A stretch of 64,000 nt of DNA, from assembly GCA_036652815.1 (NCBI GenBank), contig JAVVVE010000009.1:1-64000 (forward strand), read 5' to 3'. The notes under the pieces were generated by a model. It was not told the origin of the DNA and ran no database searches. It saw nothing but the letters and a program-made list of their open reading frames with translations. A program made the position numbers and the translations under genes. Of this stretch, positions 24,233 to 33,806 are shown in pieces. Source of the stretch: SZUA-378 sp036652815 (GTDB taxonomy: Bacteria; Bacillota; Clostridia; Lachnospirales; Lachnospiraceae). The first letter of the stretch is position 1. Each line of letters opens with the position of its first letter.

Positions 24233-26470
24233 TCACAATCGAACTTTTACACCTTTGCTGTCTCTTTTCCCCAGTTTTAATTTATTTAATTCTATCTCTT
24301 TTTCTTTGTAGCTTATGTTTTGCTCTATCGCATTTTGTGTATAATAGACTGCTTCCACCTCATCGGTATCCGTAAGTCTCATTCCTCTGACACCAACTGC
24401 TCCTTTTTTCTTTTCAGGTATCTCATCGATCTGAAAACGTAAAAAGAATCCATTGAGTGTCTGTAACACGATATTCTTTTGTTCTTTATAGATGACCACA
24501 CTTCTTACTTCATCCTGCTCTTGTAATTTAGTGGCAATCACAGTACGTTTATTCACATCAAATTCACCACCGTCCACAATCTTCATCATAGACTGTTTGG
24601 TCACAAATATAATACGGTATAGATTTAAGTCACTTTGAGCGGTAATCAACAGCAGTTCTTCTTTGGAAGAATCAAAGTTGCTGATATTATCAATAGGAAT
24701 CCCTTTATCTCGTAATTTACCAAAAGGAAGATCCATAACCTTAATCGTATGAAGCAGTCCTGTGTTGGTAAATACACAGATCTTGCCGGTATTCTTACAT
24801 ACAAAGATATGTTTGTTTTCTAAAAGAACTGTATCTTTATTCCGTTCAAAAGTCCCCATATCAATCGTCTTTGCATATCCAAAACGATCCATTAAGAACA
24901 TGACATCCATTTCTTCTATCTGCTTCTCTTCATATACAGCTTCCGCAGCATTGGCAATGATGGTTCTTCTTGGCCTTTGGAACTCCATCTTGATGAGATC
25001 GAGATCATTCATAATAACTTGTGCCATAGAATCTTTACGGTCTAAGATATCCTCATAACGATAGATGTTCGCCATCGTAGTCTCATGGTCTTTCATCAGG
25101 GCTTCTATCTCTAACCCAATCAACCGGTAAAGACGCATGTCCAGGATAGCGTTAGCCTGATTCTCCGTAAACATCAATTGCTGTGCCATGACTTTGGATT
25201 CTTTATATTTGAATTTAATGCCATCGGTTTTTCCTTCTATCAAACAGGCTTTTGCCATATTCCTGTCCTTGGATCCACGCAAAATCTCGATAATCAAATC
25301 GATTACGTTACAGGCTTTAATTAAACCTTCTTGTATTTCTTTTCGCTCTAATTCTTTATTTAACAGTGTTGTGTATTTTCTTGTAGTTACTTCAAATTGA
25401 AATTCAACATTACGCTTGATAATCTGTTTCATGCCCATAGTTTCCGGTTTTTGATTATCAATGGCGAGCATGTTTACTCCAAACGTATCTTCCAGTCTGG
25501 TTTTTTTGTAGAGCATATTAACAAAGTTATCCACATTGGCATCTTTACGCAGTTCAATTACAATCCGAATCCCATCCTTGGAAGATTGATTGGAAATATC
25601 CACAATATCCTGCGTTTTTTTAGTCTCGGCCAGAGAGGCTACATCCGTTAAAAATTTACCGATATTCAAGCCAATCATCGGATAGGGAATCTGTGTAATC
25701 ACAACATTCGTTTTCCCATTCTTACCTTTTTCAAGGTCTACTTTACCACGCACTTTAATCTTGCCGACACCTGTTTCATAGATATTCAAAAGATCCGCTT
25801 GATTAATCACCGTTCCACCGGTTGGGAAATCCGGTCCTTGTACATAACGCATGAGTTCTGCTGTCGTAATGTGCTCATTTAACATATAAGCCTTGGTGGC
25901 ATCGATGACTTCTCCAAGATTATGAGGAGGAATACTGGTTGCCATGCCCACTGCGATGCCTTCTGAACCATTGATTAAGAGATTGGGAATCTTAACCGGC
26001 AGAACACTGGGTTCTCTTTCCGTCTCATCAAAGTTTGGAATAAAGTCAACCACATCTTTATCCAGATCTTCCAGATATGCAGTCTGTGTAATCTTAGCCA
26101 GTCGTGCTTCTGTATAACGCATGGCAGCCGCACCATCTCCTTCGATATTACCGAAGTTACCGTGGGCATCTACTAAGGGCAGGCCTTTTTTAAAATCCTG
26201 TGACATCACGACCAATGCATCATAGATAGAGCTGTCTCCGTGTGGATGGTATTTACCCATGGTATCGCCTACGATACGGGCACTTTTTCGATATGGTTTA
26301 TCGTATTTAATCCCTAATTCATACATATCATACAGAGTACGTCGCTGCACAGGTTTGAGTCCATCTCTGACATCCGGTAATGCTCTTGCAATGATAACGC
26401 TCATCGCATAATCAATGTATGATTTTTGCATCACTTCGGAATATTCGGTTTTAATAATCTTCTCTTCCAT
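24233..26470 (-). CDS. Type IIA topoisomerase subunit A (ParC-like, GyrA/ParC family)
   Basis: Breakage-reunion subunit, 745 residues, that cuts and reseals both DNA strands. The N-terminus reads IDYAMSVIIARALPDVRDGLKPVQRR; the catalytic Tyr lies in AAAMRYTEARLAKI; SIPPHNLGEVIDA follows. The C-terminal beta-pinwheel (about 490-735) is present, but I see no canonical GyrA box (QRRGGRG-type); the matching area reads FGKLRDKGIPI. That, and its position away from dnaA/recF, favours a topoisomerase IV role, though these are often annotated as gyrase. The ATG at 26470 has AGAGGA upstream; the longer frame from 26545 enters the B-subunit gene. Both subunits form one operon. Confidence 0.9.
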   Translation of the reverse strand: MEEKIIKTEYSEVMQKSYIDYAMSVIIARALPDVRDGLKPVQRRTLYDMYELGIKYDKPYRKSARIVGDTMGKYHPHGDSSIYDALVVMSQDFKKGLPLVDAHGNFGNIEGDGAAAMRYTEARLAKITQTAYLEDLDKDVVDFIPNFDETEREPSVLPVKIPNLLINGSEGIAVGMATSIPPHNLGEVIDATKAYMLNEHITTAELMRYVQGPDFPTGGTVINQADLLNIYETGVGKIKVRGKVDLEKGKNGKTNVVITQIPYPMIGLNIGKFLTDVASLAETKKTQDIVDISNQSSKDGIRIVIELRKDANVDNFVNMLYKKTRLEDTFGVNMLAIDNQKPETMGMKQIIKRNVEFQFEVTTRKYTTLLNKELERKEIQEGLIKACNVIDLIIEILRGSKDRNMAKACLIEGKTDGIKFKYKESKVMAQQLMFTENQANAILDMRLYRLIGLEIEALMKDHETTMANIYRYEDILDRKDSMAQVIMNDLDLIKMEFQRPRRTIIANAAEAVYEEKQIEEMDVMFLMDRFGYAKTIDMGTFERNKDTVLLENKHIFVCKNTGKICVFTNTGLLHTIKVMDLPFGKLRDKGIPIDNISNFDSSKEELLLITAQSDLNLYRIIFVTKQSMMKIVDGGEFDVNKRTVIATKLQEQDEVRSVVIYKEQKNIVLQTLNGFFLRFQIDEIPEKKKGAVGVRGMRLTDTDEVEAVYYTQNAIEQNISYKEKEIELNKLKLGKRDSKGVKVRL

Positions 26471-26483
26471 TGCGTTGTCCTCT

Positions 26484-28406
26484 CTATATATCAAGTTCTG
26501 CATCTGCAGCATGTTCATGGATAAAGGCTTTTCTTGGCGGTACATCTATCCCCATCAACATCTCTGTTACATCAGAAGCCAGTCTTGCATCCTCTATCTC
26601 AACTAATTTAAGAATACGGCTCTCCGGGTCAAGTGTTGTCTCCCATAATTGATTCGCATCCATCTCTCCCAGACCTTTATAACGCTGTAGGGTAAATGCT
26701 CCTTTATGTCTCTTACGATATTTTGAAAGAGCAACATCATCATAGAGGTATTCTCCCTCGCCCTTGGCCGGAATCGTCTTATAGAGAGGTGGCATCGCAA
26801 TATAGATATGCCCCTCCGAGATCAGTTCCGGCATAAATCGATAGAACAGAGTCAAAAGAAGGGTGCAGATATGTGCTCCATCTACATCGGCATCTGCCAT
26901 GATTACGATCTTATCATACCTCAGCTTGGTGATATCAAAATCATTACCATATCCTTCTGAGAATCCGCAGCCAAACGTATTGATCATCGTCTTAATCTCG
27001 GCATTGGCGAGTACTTTATCAATGCTGGCTTTTTCAACGTTTAAGATTTTTCCACGAATCGGTAGAATCGCTTGATATGCACGGTTTCTTGCAGTTTTTG
27101 CACTCCCGCCTGCTGAATCTCCCTCTACAATGAAAATCTCACATTTGGAAGCATCTCTTGACTCACAATTTGCAAGTTTTCCGTTAGAATCAAAGGAAAA
27201 CTTCTGTTTTGTCAGCATATTAGTCTTTGCTTTTTCTTCTGTTTTACGAATCTTAGCAGCTTTTTCAGCACAGCTCAATACGGATTTGAGCATCTCAAGA
27301 TTACGGTCAAAGAATCTGGTTACTTCATCTCCCGTTACTTTACCAACAGCTCTTGCTGCATCCTGATTGTCGAGCTTTGTTTTTGTCTGTCCTTCAAACC
27401 GTGGAGTCGGATGTTTAATCGCGATCACGGCAGTCATGCCGTTACGCACATCCGGTCCTGTGAAGTTAGCATCTTTTTCTTTTAAAATATTTAATTCTCT
27501 TGCATAATTATTCATAATATTGGTAAACATTGTCTTGAATCCGGTTAGATGGGTGCCCCCTTCTGCATTATAGATAGTATTACAGAAACCCAACACATTC
27601 TCATGGAATTCATTGACATACTGGAATGCCGCCTCTACCATGATTCCCTCTGATTCTCCTGCATAATATACAACATCATGAATCACTTCTTTGTTACGAT
27701 TCATGTCTTTTACAAAGCCACTGATCCCTTCTTCTTCATGATATTCAATATGCTCTGTCTCTTCTAACCGTTTATCTTCAAAGATAATGGTCAGTGCCGG
27801 ATTCAAATAGGCAGTCTCATGTAAACGGCTCTTCACTTCATCGGCTTTAAATTTGGTTTTCTCAAAGATAGTATCATCCGGCAAAAAATTGATCGTGGTT
27901 CCTGTTTCTTTACATTTTCCAACAATGGGAAGCAGACCATTTTCTAATTCTTGTATTGGAATACCTTTGGCATATTTGTCTTCATGAATAAAGCCATTTC
28001 TATTGACTCGTACAGTCATCCGTTTGGATAAAGCATTCACAACGGATGAACCTACTCCATGTAATCCGCCACTGGTCTTATAAACACTATTATCGAACTT
28101 ACCTCCGGCATGTAAGGTGGTAAATACCAATCTCTCTGCACTCATTCCTTTTTCATGCATCTCAATCGGGATTCCTCTTCCATTATCAGAAATCGTGGCA
28201 GAATCATCTTTTTCCAGAGTAACATAGATTTTACTGCAGTCTCCTGCAAGATGCTCGTCCACCGAATTATCTACAATCTCATATATTAAATGATTCAGTC
28301 CTTTGGAAGATACACTGCCAATATACATACCAGGTCTCTTCCTAACAGCTTCCAATCCTTCTAGTACCGTTATGCTGGACGCATCATAAGTATTGCCTTT
28401 TGCCAT
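26484..28406 (-). CDS. Type IIA topoisomerase subunit B (ParE-like, GyrB/ParE family)
   Basis: ATPase subunit, 640 residues, partner of the A subunit encoded 13 nt downstream. The GHKL ATPase domain shows RKRPGMYIGSV, EIVDNSVDEHLAG, ISDNGRGIPI and KTSGGLHGVGSSVVNAL. The transducer QTKTKLDNQ and the TOPRIM domain with IFIVEGDSAGGSAK and IVIMADADVDGAHI follow, ending in QRYKGLGEMDANQLWETT. No extra insertion of the gammaproteobacterial GyrB kind. Whether it is gyrase or topoisomerase IV cannot be settled from the B subunit alone; see the A subunit. It lies after the spoIVA terminator, so its promoter is probably within 28407-28476. Confidence 0.92.
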   Translation of the reverse strand: MAKGNTYDASSITVLEGLEAVRKRPGMYIGSVSSKGLNHLIYEIVDNSVDEHLAGDCSKIYVTLEKDDSATISDNGRGIPIEMHEKGMSAERLVFTTLHAGGKFDNSVYKTSGGLHGVGSSVVNALSKRMTVRVNRNGFIHEDKYAKGIPIQELENGLLPIVGKCKETGTTINFLPDDTIFEKTKFKADEVKSRLHETAYLNPALTIIFEDKRLEETEHIEYHEEEGISGFVKDMNRNKEVIHDVVYYAGESEGIMVEAAFQYVNEFHENVLGFCNTIYNAEGGTHLTGFKTMFTNIMNNYARELNILKEKDANFTGPDVRNGMTAVIAIKHPTPRFEGQTKTKLDNQDAARAVGKVTGDEVTRFFDRNLEMLKSVLSCAEKAAKIRKTEEKAKTNMLTKQKFSFDSNGKLANCESRDASKCEIFIVEGDSAGGSAKTARNRAYQAILPIRGKILNVEKASIDKVLANAEIKTMINTFGCGFSEGYGNDFDITKLRYDKIVIMADADVDGAHICTLLLTLFYRFMPELISEGHIYIAMPPLYKTIPAKGEGEYLYDDVALSKYRKRHKGAFTLQRYKGLGEMDANQLWETTLDPESRILKLVEIEDARLASDVTEMLMGIDVPPRKAFIHEHAADAELDI

Positions 28407-28476
28407 GCTCTAACCCATCCTTCCTTACTTAACAATTATTAATTATAGCATAGGCGAGTCAGAAATCAAAGCAAAA

Positions 28477-28524
28477 AATACACGATATAGCATATTCTTA
28501 TTACGAAATACTATATCGTGTATT
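28477..28524 (-). terminator. Terminator of spoIVA
   Basis: AATACACGATATAG (28477-28490) and its exact complement (28511-28524) form a 14-bp stem with a 20-nt loop. Read leftward it is followed by T6. It begins 3 nt after the spoIVA stop codon and separates spoIVA from the topoisomerase genes. Confidence 0.8.
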
Positions 28525-28527
28525 GAA

Positions 28528-30000
28528 TTAAATAATAATGCAAACCATACCACCACTGCTGTCATTCACAATCTTCTGCATCGTCTCCTGTAGCTTTAGC
28601 TGGCTTTCTTCCCCTATCATAGCAATCTTTCCTGAGATACCATCATGTACCAGCTGTTCCACTGTCTTGCCAAAGATGTTGGTATCCCAGATACCGGTAT
28701 CTACAGTATCCGCATCTGCGATATAATGTATCAGATCTTTTGCCTGTTCTTCTGTTCCGACAATCGGGGCGATCTCTGTCTCTATGGTAGCCCGAATCAT
28801 ATGTATGGAAGGGCTTTCTGCTCTGATCTTAACACCAAACTTATTACCATGATGGATGACTTCCGGTTTTTCCAAATTGATTTCTTCCCGTTCCGGTGTA
28901 ACGACACCATATCCTTTTTGTCTGACAGAATCCATGGCATTGGCGACCTTCACATATTCTTTTTTCATCTTTGACATTTCCTGTAAGGTATGGATCAGTT
29001 GATATTCCCCGGTAATCGATTCCCCGATTAATTCACTTAACATCTCATAATAATAGGATTGTGCCACATCCAATAATACTTTTACACTACCGGTTGCCAT
29101 ATTGATCGCGTCTATTTTACATCGTTTGATATAATCACTGTCCATCGTAAGTGTATGCTCTGCAATATCTCGCATGGTCGTTACCGAAGCGACCGCCTGT
29201 TTTACCTGCTGTATGATATCTGCTTTCATCGGATGACCGGTGGATAGCATCTCCACCCATTTTGGCATATAGAATTCTATCGTAGATACCGGAAATTCAT
29301 ACAAGACTTGTTCCATGATATGATTGATATCTTCCTGTTTTAATTGTTCACAATTAATCGGCAATGCCGTTACCTGATATTTTTCTGTAATCTCTGCCGC
29401 TAAGGTCTTAGCTTCTTCTCCATAGGGCTTATTGGTATTTACCAATACAATAAACGGTTTTTGCAATTTTTTTAATTCCAGAATCGTCTTTTCTTCCGGT
29501 GCTATGTATGCTGCCCGTGGTAACTCTCCAAAGGAGGCATCTGTGGTAATCACGATACCGATGGTAGAGTGATCATTTATCACTTTTTTAGTACCAATCT
29601 CTGCCGCCTGGGTAAATGGAATCTCCGTATCAAACCATGGTGTTTTTACCATGCGCTCCATCTCTTCTTCCATATGTCCTGTAGCACCTTCTACCATATA
29701 ACCCACGCAATCGATCAAACGGACTTTTACACTGATGTCGCCACTCATCTTAATCTCTGCTGCTTCCTGTGGTATAAATTTGGGTTCCGTTGTCGTAATC
29801 GTCTTACCACCGGAAGATTGTGGCAATTCATCCTGTGCACGCATCCGTTCATGCTCCTCTGTCATATAGGGTAAGACACAGGTGTCCATAAATCTTTTAA
29901 TAAAAGTAGACTTTCCGGTACGCACCGGGCCTACCACTCCTATGTAGATCAGACCGCCTGTACGTCTCTGGATATCCTGGTATATATCATAATCATTCAT
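28528..30000 (-). CDS. spoIVA: Stage IV sporulation protein A
   Basis: Spore-coat morphogenetic ATPase, 490 residues (family norm about 492). It polymerises on the mother-cell side of the forespore membrane and anchors the coat. The N-terminal P-loop domain shows GVVGPVRTGKSTFIKRFMD (Walker A), KTITTTEPKFIPQEAAEI and RLIDCVGYMVEGA (Walker B region), followed by NDHSTIGIVITTDASFGELP. The C-terminus ends hydrophobic (MVCIII), the membrane-associating end. AAGGGGG precedes the ATG and a sigma-E-like promoter lies 28 bp upstream. Confidence 0.97.
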   Translation of the reverse strand: MNDYDIYQDIQRRTGGLIYIGVVGPVRTGKSTFIKRFMDTCVLPYMTEEHERMRAQDELPQSSGGKTITTTEPKFIPQEAAEIKMSGDISVKVRLIDCVGYMVEGATGHMEEEMERMVKTPWFDTEIPFTQAAEIGTKKVINDHSTIGIVITTDASFGELPRAAYIAPEEKTILELKKLQKPFIVLVNTNKPYGEEAKTLAAEITEKYQVTALPINCEQLKQEDINHIMEQVLYEFPVSTIEFYMPKWVEMLSTGHPMKADIIQQVKQAVASVTTMRDIAEHTLTMDSDYIKRCKIDAINMATGSVKVLLDVAQSYYYEMLSELIGESITGEYQLIHTLQEMSKMKKEYVKVANAMDSVRQKGYGVVTPEREEINLEKPEVIHHGNKFGVKIRAESPSIHMIRATIETEIAPIVGTEEQAKDLIHYIADADTVDTGIWDTNIFGKTVEQLVHDGISGKIAMIGEESQLKLQETMQKIVNDSSGGMVCIII

Positions 30001-30027
30001 AGTATAACCCCCTTGCTTTGCTGATAC

Positions 30028-30056
30028 AGTATATGTATTGACAACCTACTATATTC
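30028..30056 (-). promoter_or_regulatory. Sigma-E-like promoter of spoIVA
   Basis: Read leftward: GAATATAG (30056-30049) fits the sigma-E -35 pattern KMATATTT at six of eight positions; a 13-nt spacer and CATATACT (30035-30028) fit the -10 pattern CATACAMT. spoIVA is a known sigma-E gene in Bacillus and Clostridia, so position and sequence agree. Confidence 0.6.
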
Positions 30057-30137
30057 CTTGTATCGTCGAAAACAAAAAGACAGGATAACCCCTTGATGGA
30101 GGACTTCCCTTTTTACCCTACTATTATCTCTATCGGA

Positions 30138-30584
30138 TTATAACTGCCATGGCTCCAAAAGCTCCAAGGCTTCTTGATATTTTTGAGCACGTAGTAAATC
30201 TTTTTCAGTTGGTCTTGCAAATCTAGAGATATCCATGTTATGCAATAGATCTTGTTTCTTAACTGCCGCAGCCAGTGGATTGGTATGGATACGTCTAATA
30301 TAATCCATGTAAGGTTCCGTTTTATCCGTTCTGGTCAGTAATTGAATCGCCTCTATCTGCTCTTTGGATAATCGCAGATGAGTAAGGTCTTCTACCGTTG
30401 CATCCGTATCTTCCAACACATCATGCAGCAATGCCACTATCTTTGCAGATTCCGTATGCATATGTAACGCAACATAGACCGGATGATTGATATAATCTTT
30501 ACCGGCCTTATCCACTTGTCCTTTGTGTTTTTCCATTGCAAACAAGAGTGCTTTATTTAATTGGTTCATGATTCTTCTATTCAT
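30138..30584 (-). CDS. HD-domain (p)ppGpp hydrolase-like protein
   Basis: A 148-residue single-domain HD hydrolase resembling the hydrolase part of SpoT/RelA or the small MESH1 type. Metal-binding motifs are visible: the first His in INHPVYVALHMH, ALLHDVLEDTDATVEDL (HD and the ED pair) and KKQDLLHNMD. No synthetase, TGS or ACT domain. It may hydrolyse (p)ppGpp or another nucleotide; not proven. Its ATG overlaps the dut stop (ATGA), so it is coexpressed with nucleotide-metabolism genes. Confidence 0.78.
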   Translation of the reverse strand: MNRRIMNQLNKALLFAMEKHKGQVDKAGKDYINHPVYVALHMHTESAKIVALLHDVLEDTDATVEDLTHLRLSKEQIEAIQLLTRTDKTEPYMDYIRRIHTNPLAAAVKKQDLLHNMDISRFARPTEKDLLRAQKYQEALELLEPWQL

Positions 30585-31090
30585 TGACCTGTACTCCCAA
30601 ATCCCCCATTTCTAATACCTATCGCCTCATCATCCATAGTGATACCATATTCCATAAAGATGCCCTGCATGAATCCATCACCGGCTTTTAATAGAACCGT
30701 TTTATTTTCTTTGGAATCATTGGTAAACTTGGCAAAGATATGACCTTCGTTATCGGAATTAAAATAATCACTATCAATAATGCCAACTGTATTATTCAAT
30801 TGAAATCGATATTTGAATCCTAAGCCACTTCTTGGATATACCTGCAATACCCAATTTTCTTCCATCTCAACTCGGATACCTGTTGGTATCTTGACACAAG
30901 CTCCCGGACTCAATGTAATATCGAGAGGTGCAAAAAAATCATAGCCTGCACTTCCTCTGGTTGCTCTTTTAGGTAATTGAATCCTACCATAAATCTCTTT
31001 GGCATGCTCTGTTTGTTCAGGAAAGCAATCCGCCAATCCTTTGTTAAATTCTTCTGCACTTACTTTATGAAATTTTGCAATTCTCTGCAT
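30581..31090 (-). CDS. dut: Deoxyuridine triphosphate nucleotidohydrolase (dUTPase)
   Basis: Hydrolyses dUTP to dUMP, keeping uracil out of DNA and supplying dTMP synthesis; trimeric cytoplasmic enzyme, 169 residues. Motifs in order: RGSAGYDFFAP (1), YPRSGLGFKYRFQLNNTVGIID (2 and 3, including the catalytic Asp), DGFMQGIFM (4), and GFGSTGQ (5, the flexible C-terminal arm). The N-terminal ~35 residues are an extension compared with typical ~145-residue dUTPases. GGAGG precedes the ATG, which lies inside the nrdG 3' end (26-nt overlap). Confidence 0.93.
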   Translation of the reverse strand: MQRIAKFHKVSAEEFNKGLADCFPEQTEHAKEIYGRIQLPKRATRGSAGYDFFAPLDITLSPGACVKIPTGIRVEMEENWVLQVYPRSGLGFKYRFQLNNTVGIIDSDYFNSDNEGHIFAKFTNDSKENKTVLLKAGDGFMQGIFMEYGITMDDEAIGIRNGGFGSTGQ

Positions 31091-31610
31091 TACTTACCTC
31101 CGTACTATAATCACTGCAATGTATGATTGGTACGCAAGGGTCCTTTTGACCTAAGGATGCCTGTACATCAATCACACGTTGGTTCTTACTGCCTTTCCAG
31201 TATAACTGTACATCCCGTTCTTCTATATGGAACTCTCCATCGACACAAACATCCACGTATTGCATAAGCGGATATCGGAAGATACGTTCCCACAGATCTC
31301 CTGTATAGAGCCATATCGTTTTGTTCGGATATCTCTCTTTGATGATACTCATGAGATGCTGTACTTCACTTCGATTGGCAGAATGTAGCGGATCTCCTCC
31401 CGAAAAAGTGATTCCTCTAATATAATCATGTTCCAATTGTTCAAAAATCTCTTGTTCTGCCTTTTCGTCAAACAGAACCCCTCCATTGGGATCCCACGTG
31501 AGTGGATTCTGACATTCTTTACAGCAATGAGCACAGCCTGCTACCCATAATACAACGCGTAAACCGTCACCGTTACGCATATCGTCCTTTGTGATATTGT
31601 GGTATCTCAT
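31065..31610 (-). CDS. nrdG: Anaerobic ribonucleotide reductase activating protein NrdG
   Basis: Radical SAM activase that makes the glycyl radical on NrdD, 181 residues. The radical SAM cysteines are in WVAGCAHCCKECQNP (CxxxxxxCxxC-like pattern of the NrdG type), followed by GITFSGGDPLH and TIWLYTGDLWERI. I chose the ATG at 31610 (MRYHNITKDDM), 4 nt after the nrdD stop; a longer frame from 31658 would overlap nrdD. The 26-nt overlap with dut shows tight coupling. Confidence 0.93.
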   Translation of the reverse strand: MRYHNITKDDMRNGDGLRVVLWVAGCAHCCKECQNPLTWDPNGGVLFDEKAEQEIFEQLEHDYIRGITFSGGDPLHSANRSEVQHLMSIIKERYPNKTIWLYTGDLWERIFRYPLMQYVDVCVDGEFHIEERDVQLYWKGSKNQRVIDVQASLGQKDPCVPIIHCSDYSTEVSNAENCKIS

Positions 31611-31614
31611 CGCT

Positions 31615-33792
31615 CTACATACTCTTCCTTTCTGCAATCTCTGCCATTTTAGCATCATTCAGTCTGGTATCTCCATGCACTCTGGAATAAGATAAATAAC
31701 CATTCATACGATCAATCTTCGTCAAATTGGTGCTGCCACATTCAGGACATACATCCATCTCTAACTCTTGATGCCCACAATCATCACAATATGCCAAAGA
31801 CAGATTTACCCCTTCATAGAGGCCCATGTCCATGGCTCTGCGAATCAATGTCTTAACAGCATCTACATTATAATCAATTGGATATTTCACATATTGGATT
31901 TTACCACCATTCGATAACTCCCAAAACCGATATTCCAAATCTTGTTTTTGAATAGGTGTAATGTCTTCCGTTACATGGCAGTGGAATCCATTGCTTACAT
32001 ATTCTTTATCAGATACTCCTTCTATAATACCGTATTTCTTGCGGAACTGTTGTACCTGAAGACCGCAGAGATTCTCAGCCGGTGTTGCATAGATTGCATA
32101 CAGAATATTATCTTCATCTTTAAACTCATTAATCTTTTCATTAATATGTTCCAGCGTTGCAATAGCAAATTCACCATCCTGTACCAGTGATTTTCCATTG
32201 TATAATTCTTGTAATTCATTAAATGCAGTAATCCCAAAAGAAGCGGTAGCAGATTTTAAAAGAGGTTTAATCTTGTCCCCCAGCTGCAGATGTCCGCCTA
32301 AGAAACCGCCTTCACAATATGCCAACGGGTTGGTGGAAGCACGCATCTCACCAAGATAAGCAACTGTTCTAATATGCAGATTACGAATCAAATTCAGATA
32401 GTAATCCAACACTTCATAAAAATCTCGGCTTTCCTGTCTGGATTTTGCTAAAATCATCGGTAAATGTAACGATACAACACCTAAATTAAAACGTCCGGTA
32501 AAGACAGGGGTATCCTGCTCATCTGCAGGGTACATACCACCTCTTCGATACCATGGCGATAAGAAAGCACGACATCCCATAGGCGAGATAATCTCTCCAT
32601 ATTGTTTATACATACTGGAGATATAACCTTTCCCTGTTAGGCTAAGCCAATCAGGATACATCGTCTTGGTAGAGCATTTAACACCTGCTTCAAACACATC
32701 CTCCAATGGTTTCCCCGGTCCATGCAGATTTTCATCATACAAAAATACCACTTTTGGAAATAAAACAGGTTTCTTGTGGTCTTTCTTTCCCTGCCCTTTT
32801 CTTCTGACATTTAACATAGAGATAGTAGCAAGCTTGGCAAAACGACCAGTGCCTGTACCTGCTGTCACTGTGATAAACGGGTAATCTCCACGGCTGCTGG
32901 CTACTGTGTTGAATTTATACTCCCATCCTTGGAATCCCTGTTCGTATTCTTTCACAACATCAGCATAAGCCTCTTCTTCTGCTTTCTGAATAGCAATCCC
33001 CAGTCTTGTATATTTATCAAGATAAAGTGTATATGATTTTTCTGCATATGGCTCTAAAATAAGATCCACACTTGGCACTGTGAAGCCGCCATATTGTTGA
33101 CTGGCAGCACTTAAGACGATATCTCCGATCACATCAAATGCAACATCTAAAGTCTTAGGTTCATTATACCAGATGTTGCCCATCTCAAAGCCTCCGGACA
33201 GGACATTACGCACATCAAATAAACAACAGTTCATCGTATCACGTCTGGCAGACATATCATGAACATAGATATAACCATCTCTACAGGCTTGTATCTCTTC
33301 TGTTGTCATAAAGAACTTTTGGTACAGTTCCTTATTTAATTGATTGAAGATCAGACTTCTCTTGGTGGATACCAGTGCACTGTCTGTATTGGCGTTCTCT
33401 TTGTCTCCTACATACATAATGGACTGACTCTTTTTATAAACATCATCCAACATACGAACAAAATCCTGCTTATAATTACGATAATCCCGATAGCTCTTCG
33501 CCACGATAGGTTTGACTTCTTCTAAAGCACTCTCCACTATATTGTGCATCACCGGAATCGGAATCTCTTCCAGTTCCAGTTCTTCTACTTTATGAATGAC
33601 ATAAGAACATATTTTGTCCTTATCCTCTTCACTGAATTTAGTAAGTGCCCGATAAGCCGATTTTCCAACAGCGTTGATTACTTTTTGTACATTAAATTCT
33701 TCCTTACTTCCATCTTTTTTAATAACTTTTATAAGTCGTTTTGTCTTATACTGCTTGCTATAATCCAAATTATCTGCTGTCATATGATTCAT
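31615..33792 (-). CDS. nrdD: Anaerobic ribonucleoside-triphosphate reductase NrdD
   Basis: Class III ribonucleotide reductase, 725 residues, making dNTPs from NTPs without oxygen. An N-terminal ATP-cone (about 15-110: KVIKKDGSKEEFNVQKVINAV) precedes the catalytic barrel. C-terminal signatures are the Zn site CDDCGHQ with CPECGS, and the glycyl-radical region RMNGYLSYSR (Gly about 708). Strict anaerobic class III only; no aerobic nrdAB in the window. nrdD-nrdG-dut-HD form an operon that supplies and cleans the dNTP pool. Confidence 0.96.
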   Translation of the reverse strand: MNHMTADNLDYSKQYKTKRLIKVIKKDGSKEEFNVQKVINAVGKSAYRALTKFSEEDKDKICSYVIHKVEELELEEIPIPVMHNIVESALEEVKPIVAKSYRDYRNYKQDFVRMLDDVYKKSQSIMYVGDKENANTDSALVSTKRSLIFNQLNKELYQKFFMTTEEIQACRDGYIYVHDMSARRDTMNCCLFDVRNVLSGGFEMGNIWYNEPKTLDVAFDVIGDIVLSAASQQYGGFTVPSVDLILEPYAEKSYTLYLDKYTRLGIAIQKAEEEAYADVVKEYEQGFQGWEYKFNTVASSRGDYPFITVTAGTGTGRFAKLATISMLNVRRKGQGKKDHKKPVLFPKVVFLYDENLHGPGKPLEDVFEAGVKCSTKTMYPDWLSLTGKGYISSMYKQYGEIISPMGCRAFLSPWYRRGGMYPADEQDTPVFTGRFNLGVVSLHLPMILAKSRQESRDFYEVLDYYLNLIRNLHIRTVAYLGEMRASTNPLAYCEGGFLGGHLQLGDKIKPLLKSATASFGITAFNELQELYNGKSLVQDGEFAIATLEHINEKINEFKDEDNILYAIYATPAENLCGLQVQQFRKKYGIIEGVSDKEYVSNGFHCHVTEDITPIQKQDLEYRFWELSNGGKIQYVKYPIDYNVDAVKTLIRRAMDMGLYEGVNLSLAYCDDCGHQELEMDVCPECGSTNLTKIDRMNGYLSYSRVHGDTRLNDAKMAEIAERKSM

Positions 33793-33806
33793 CCCTCATT
33801 CTTTCC

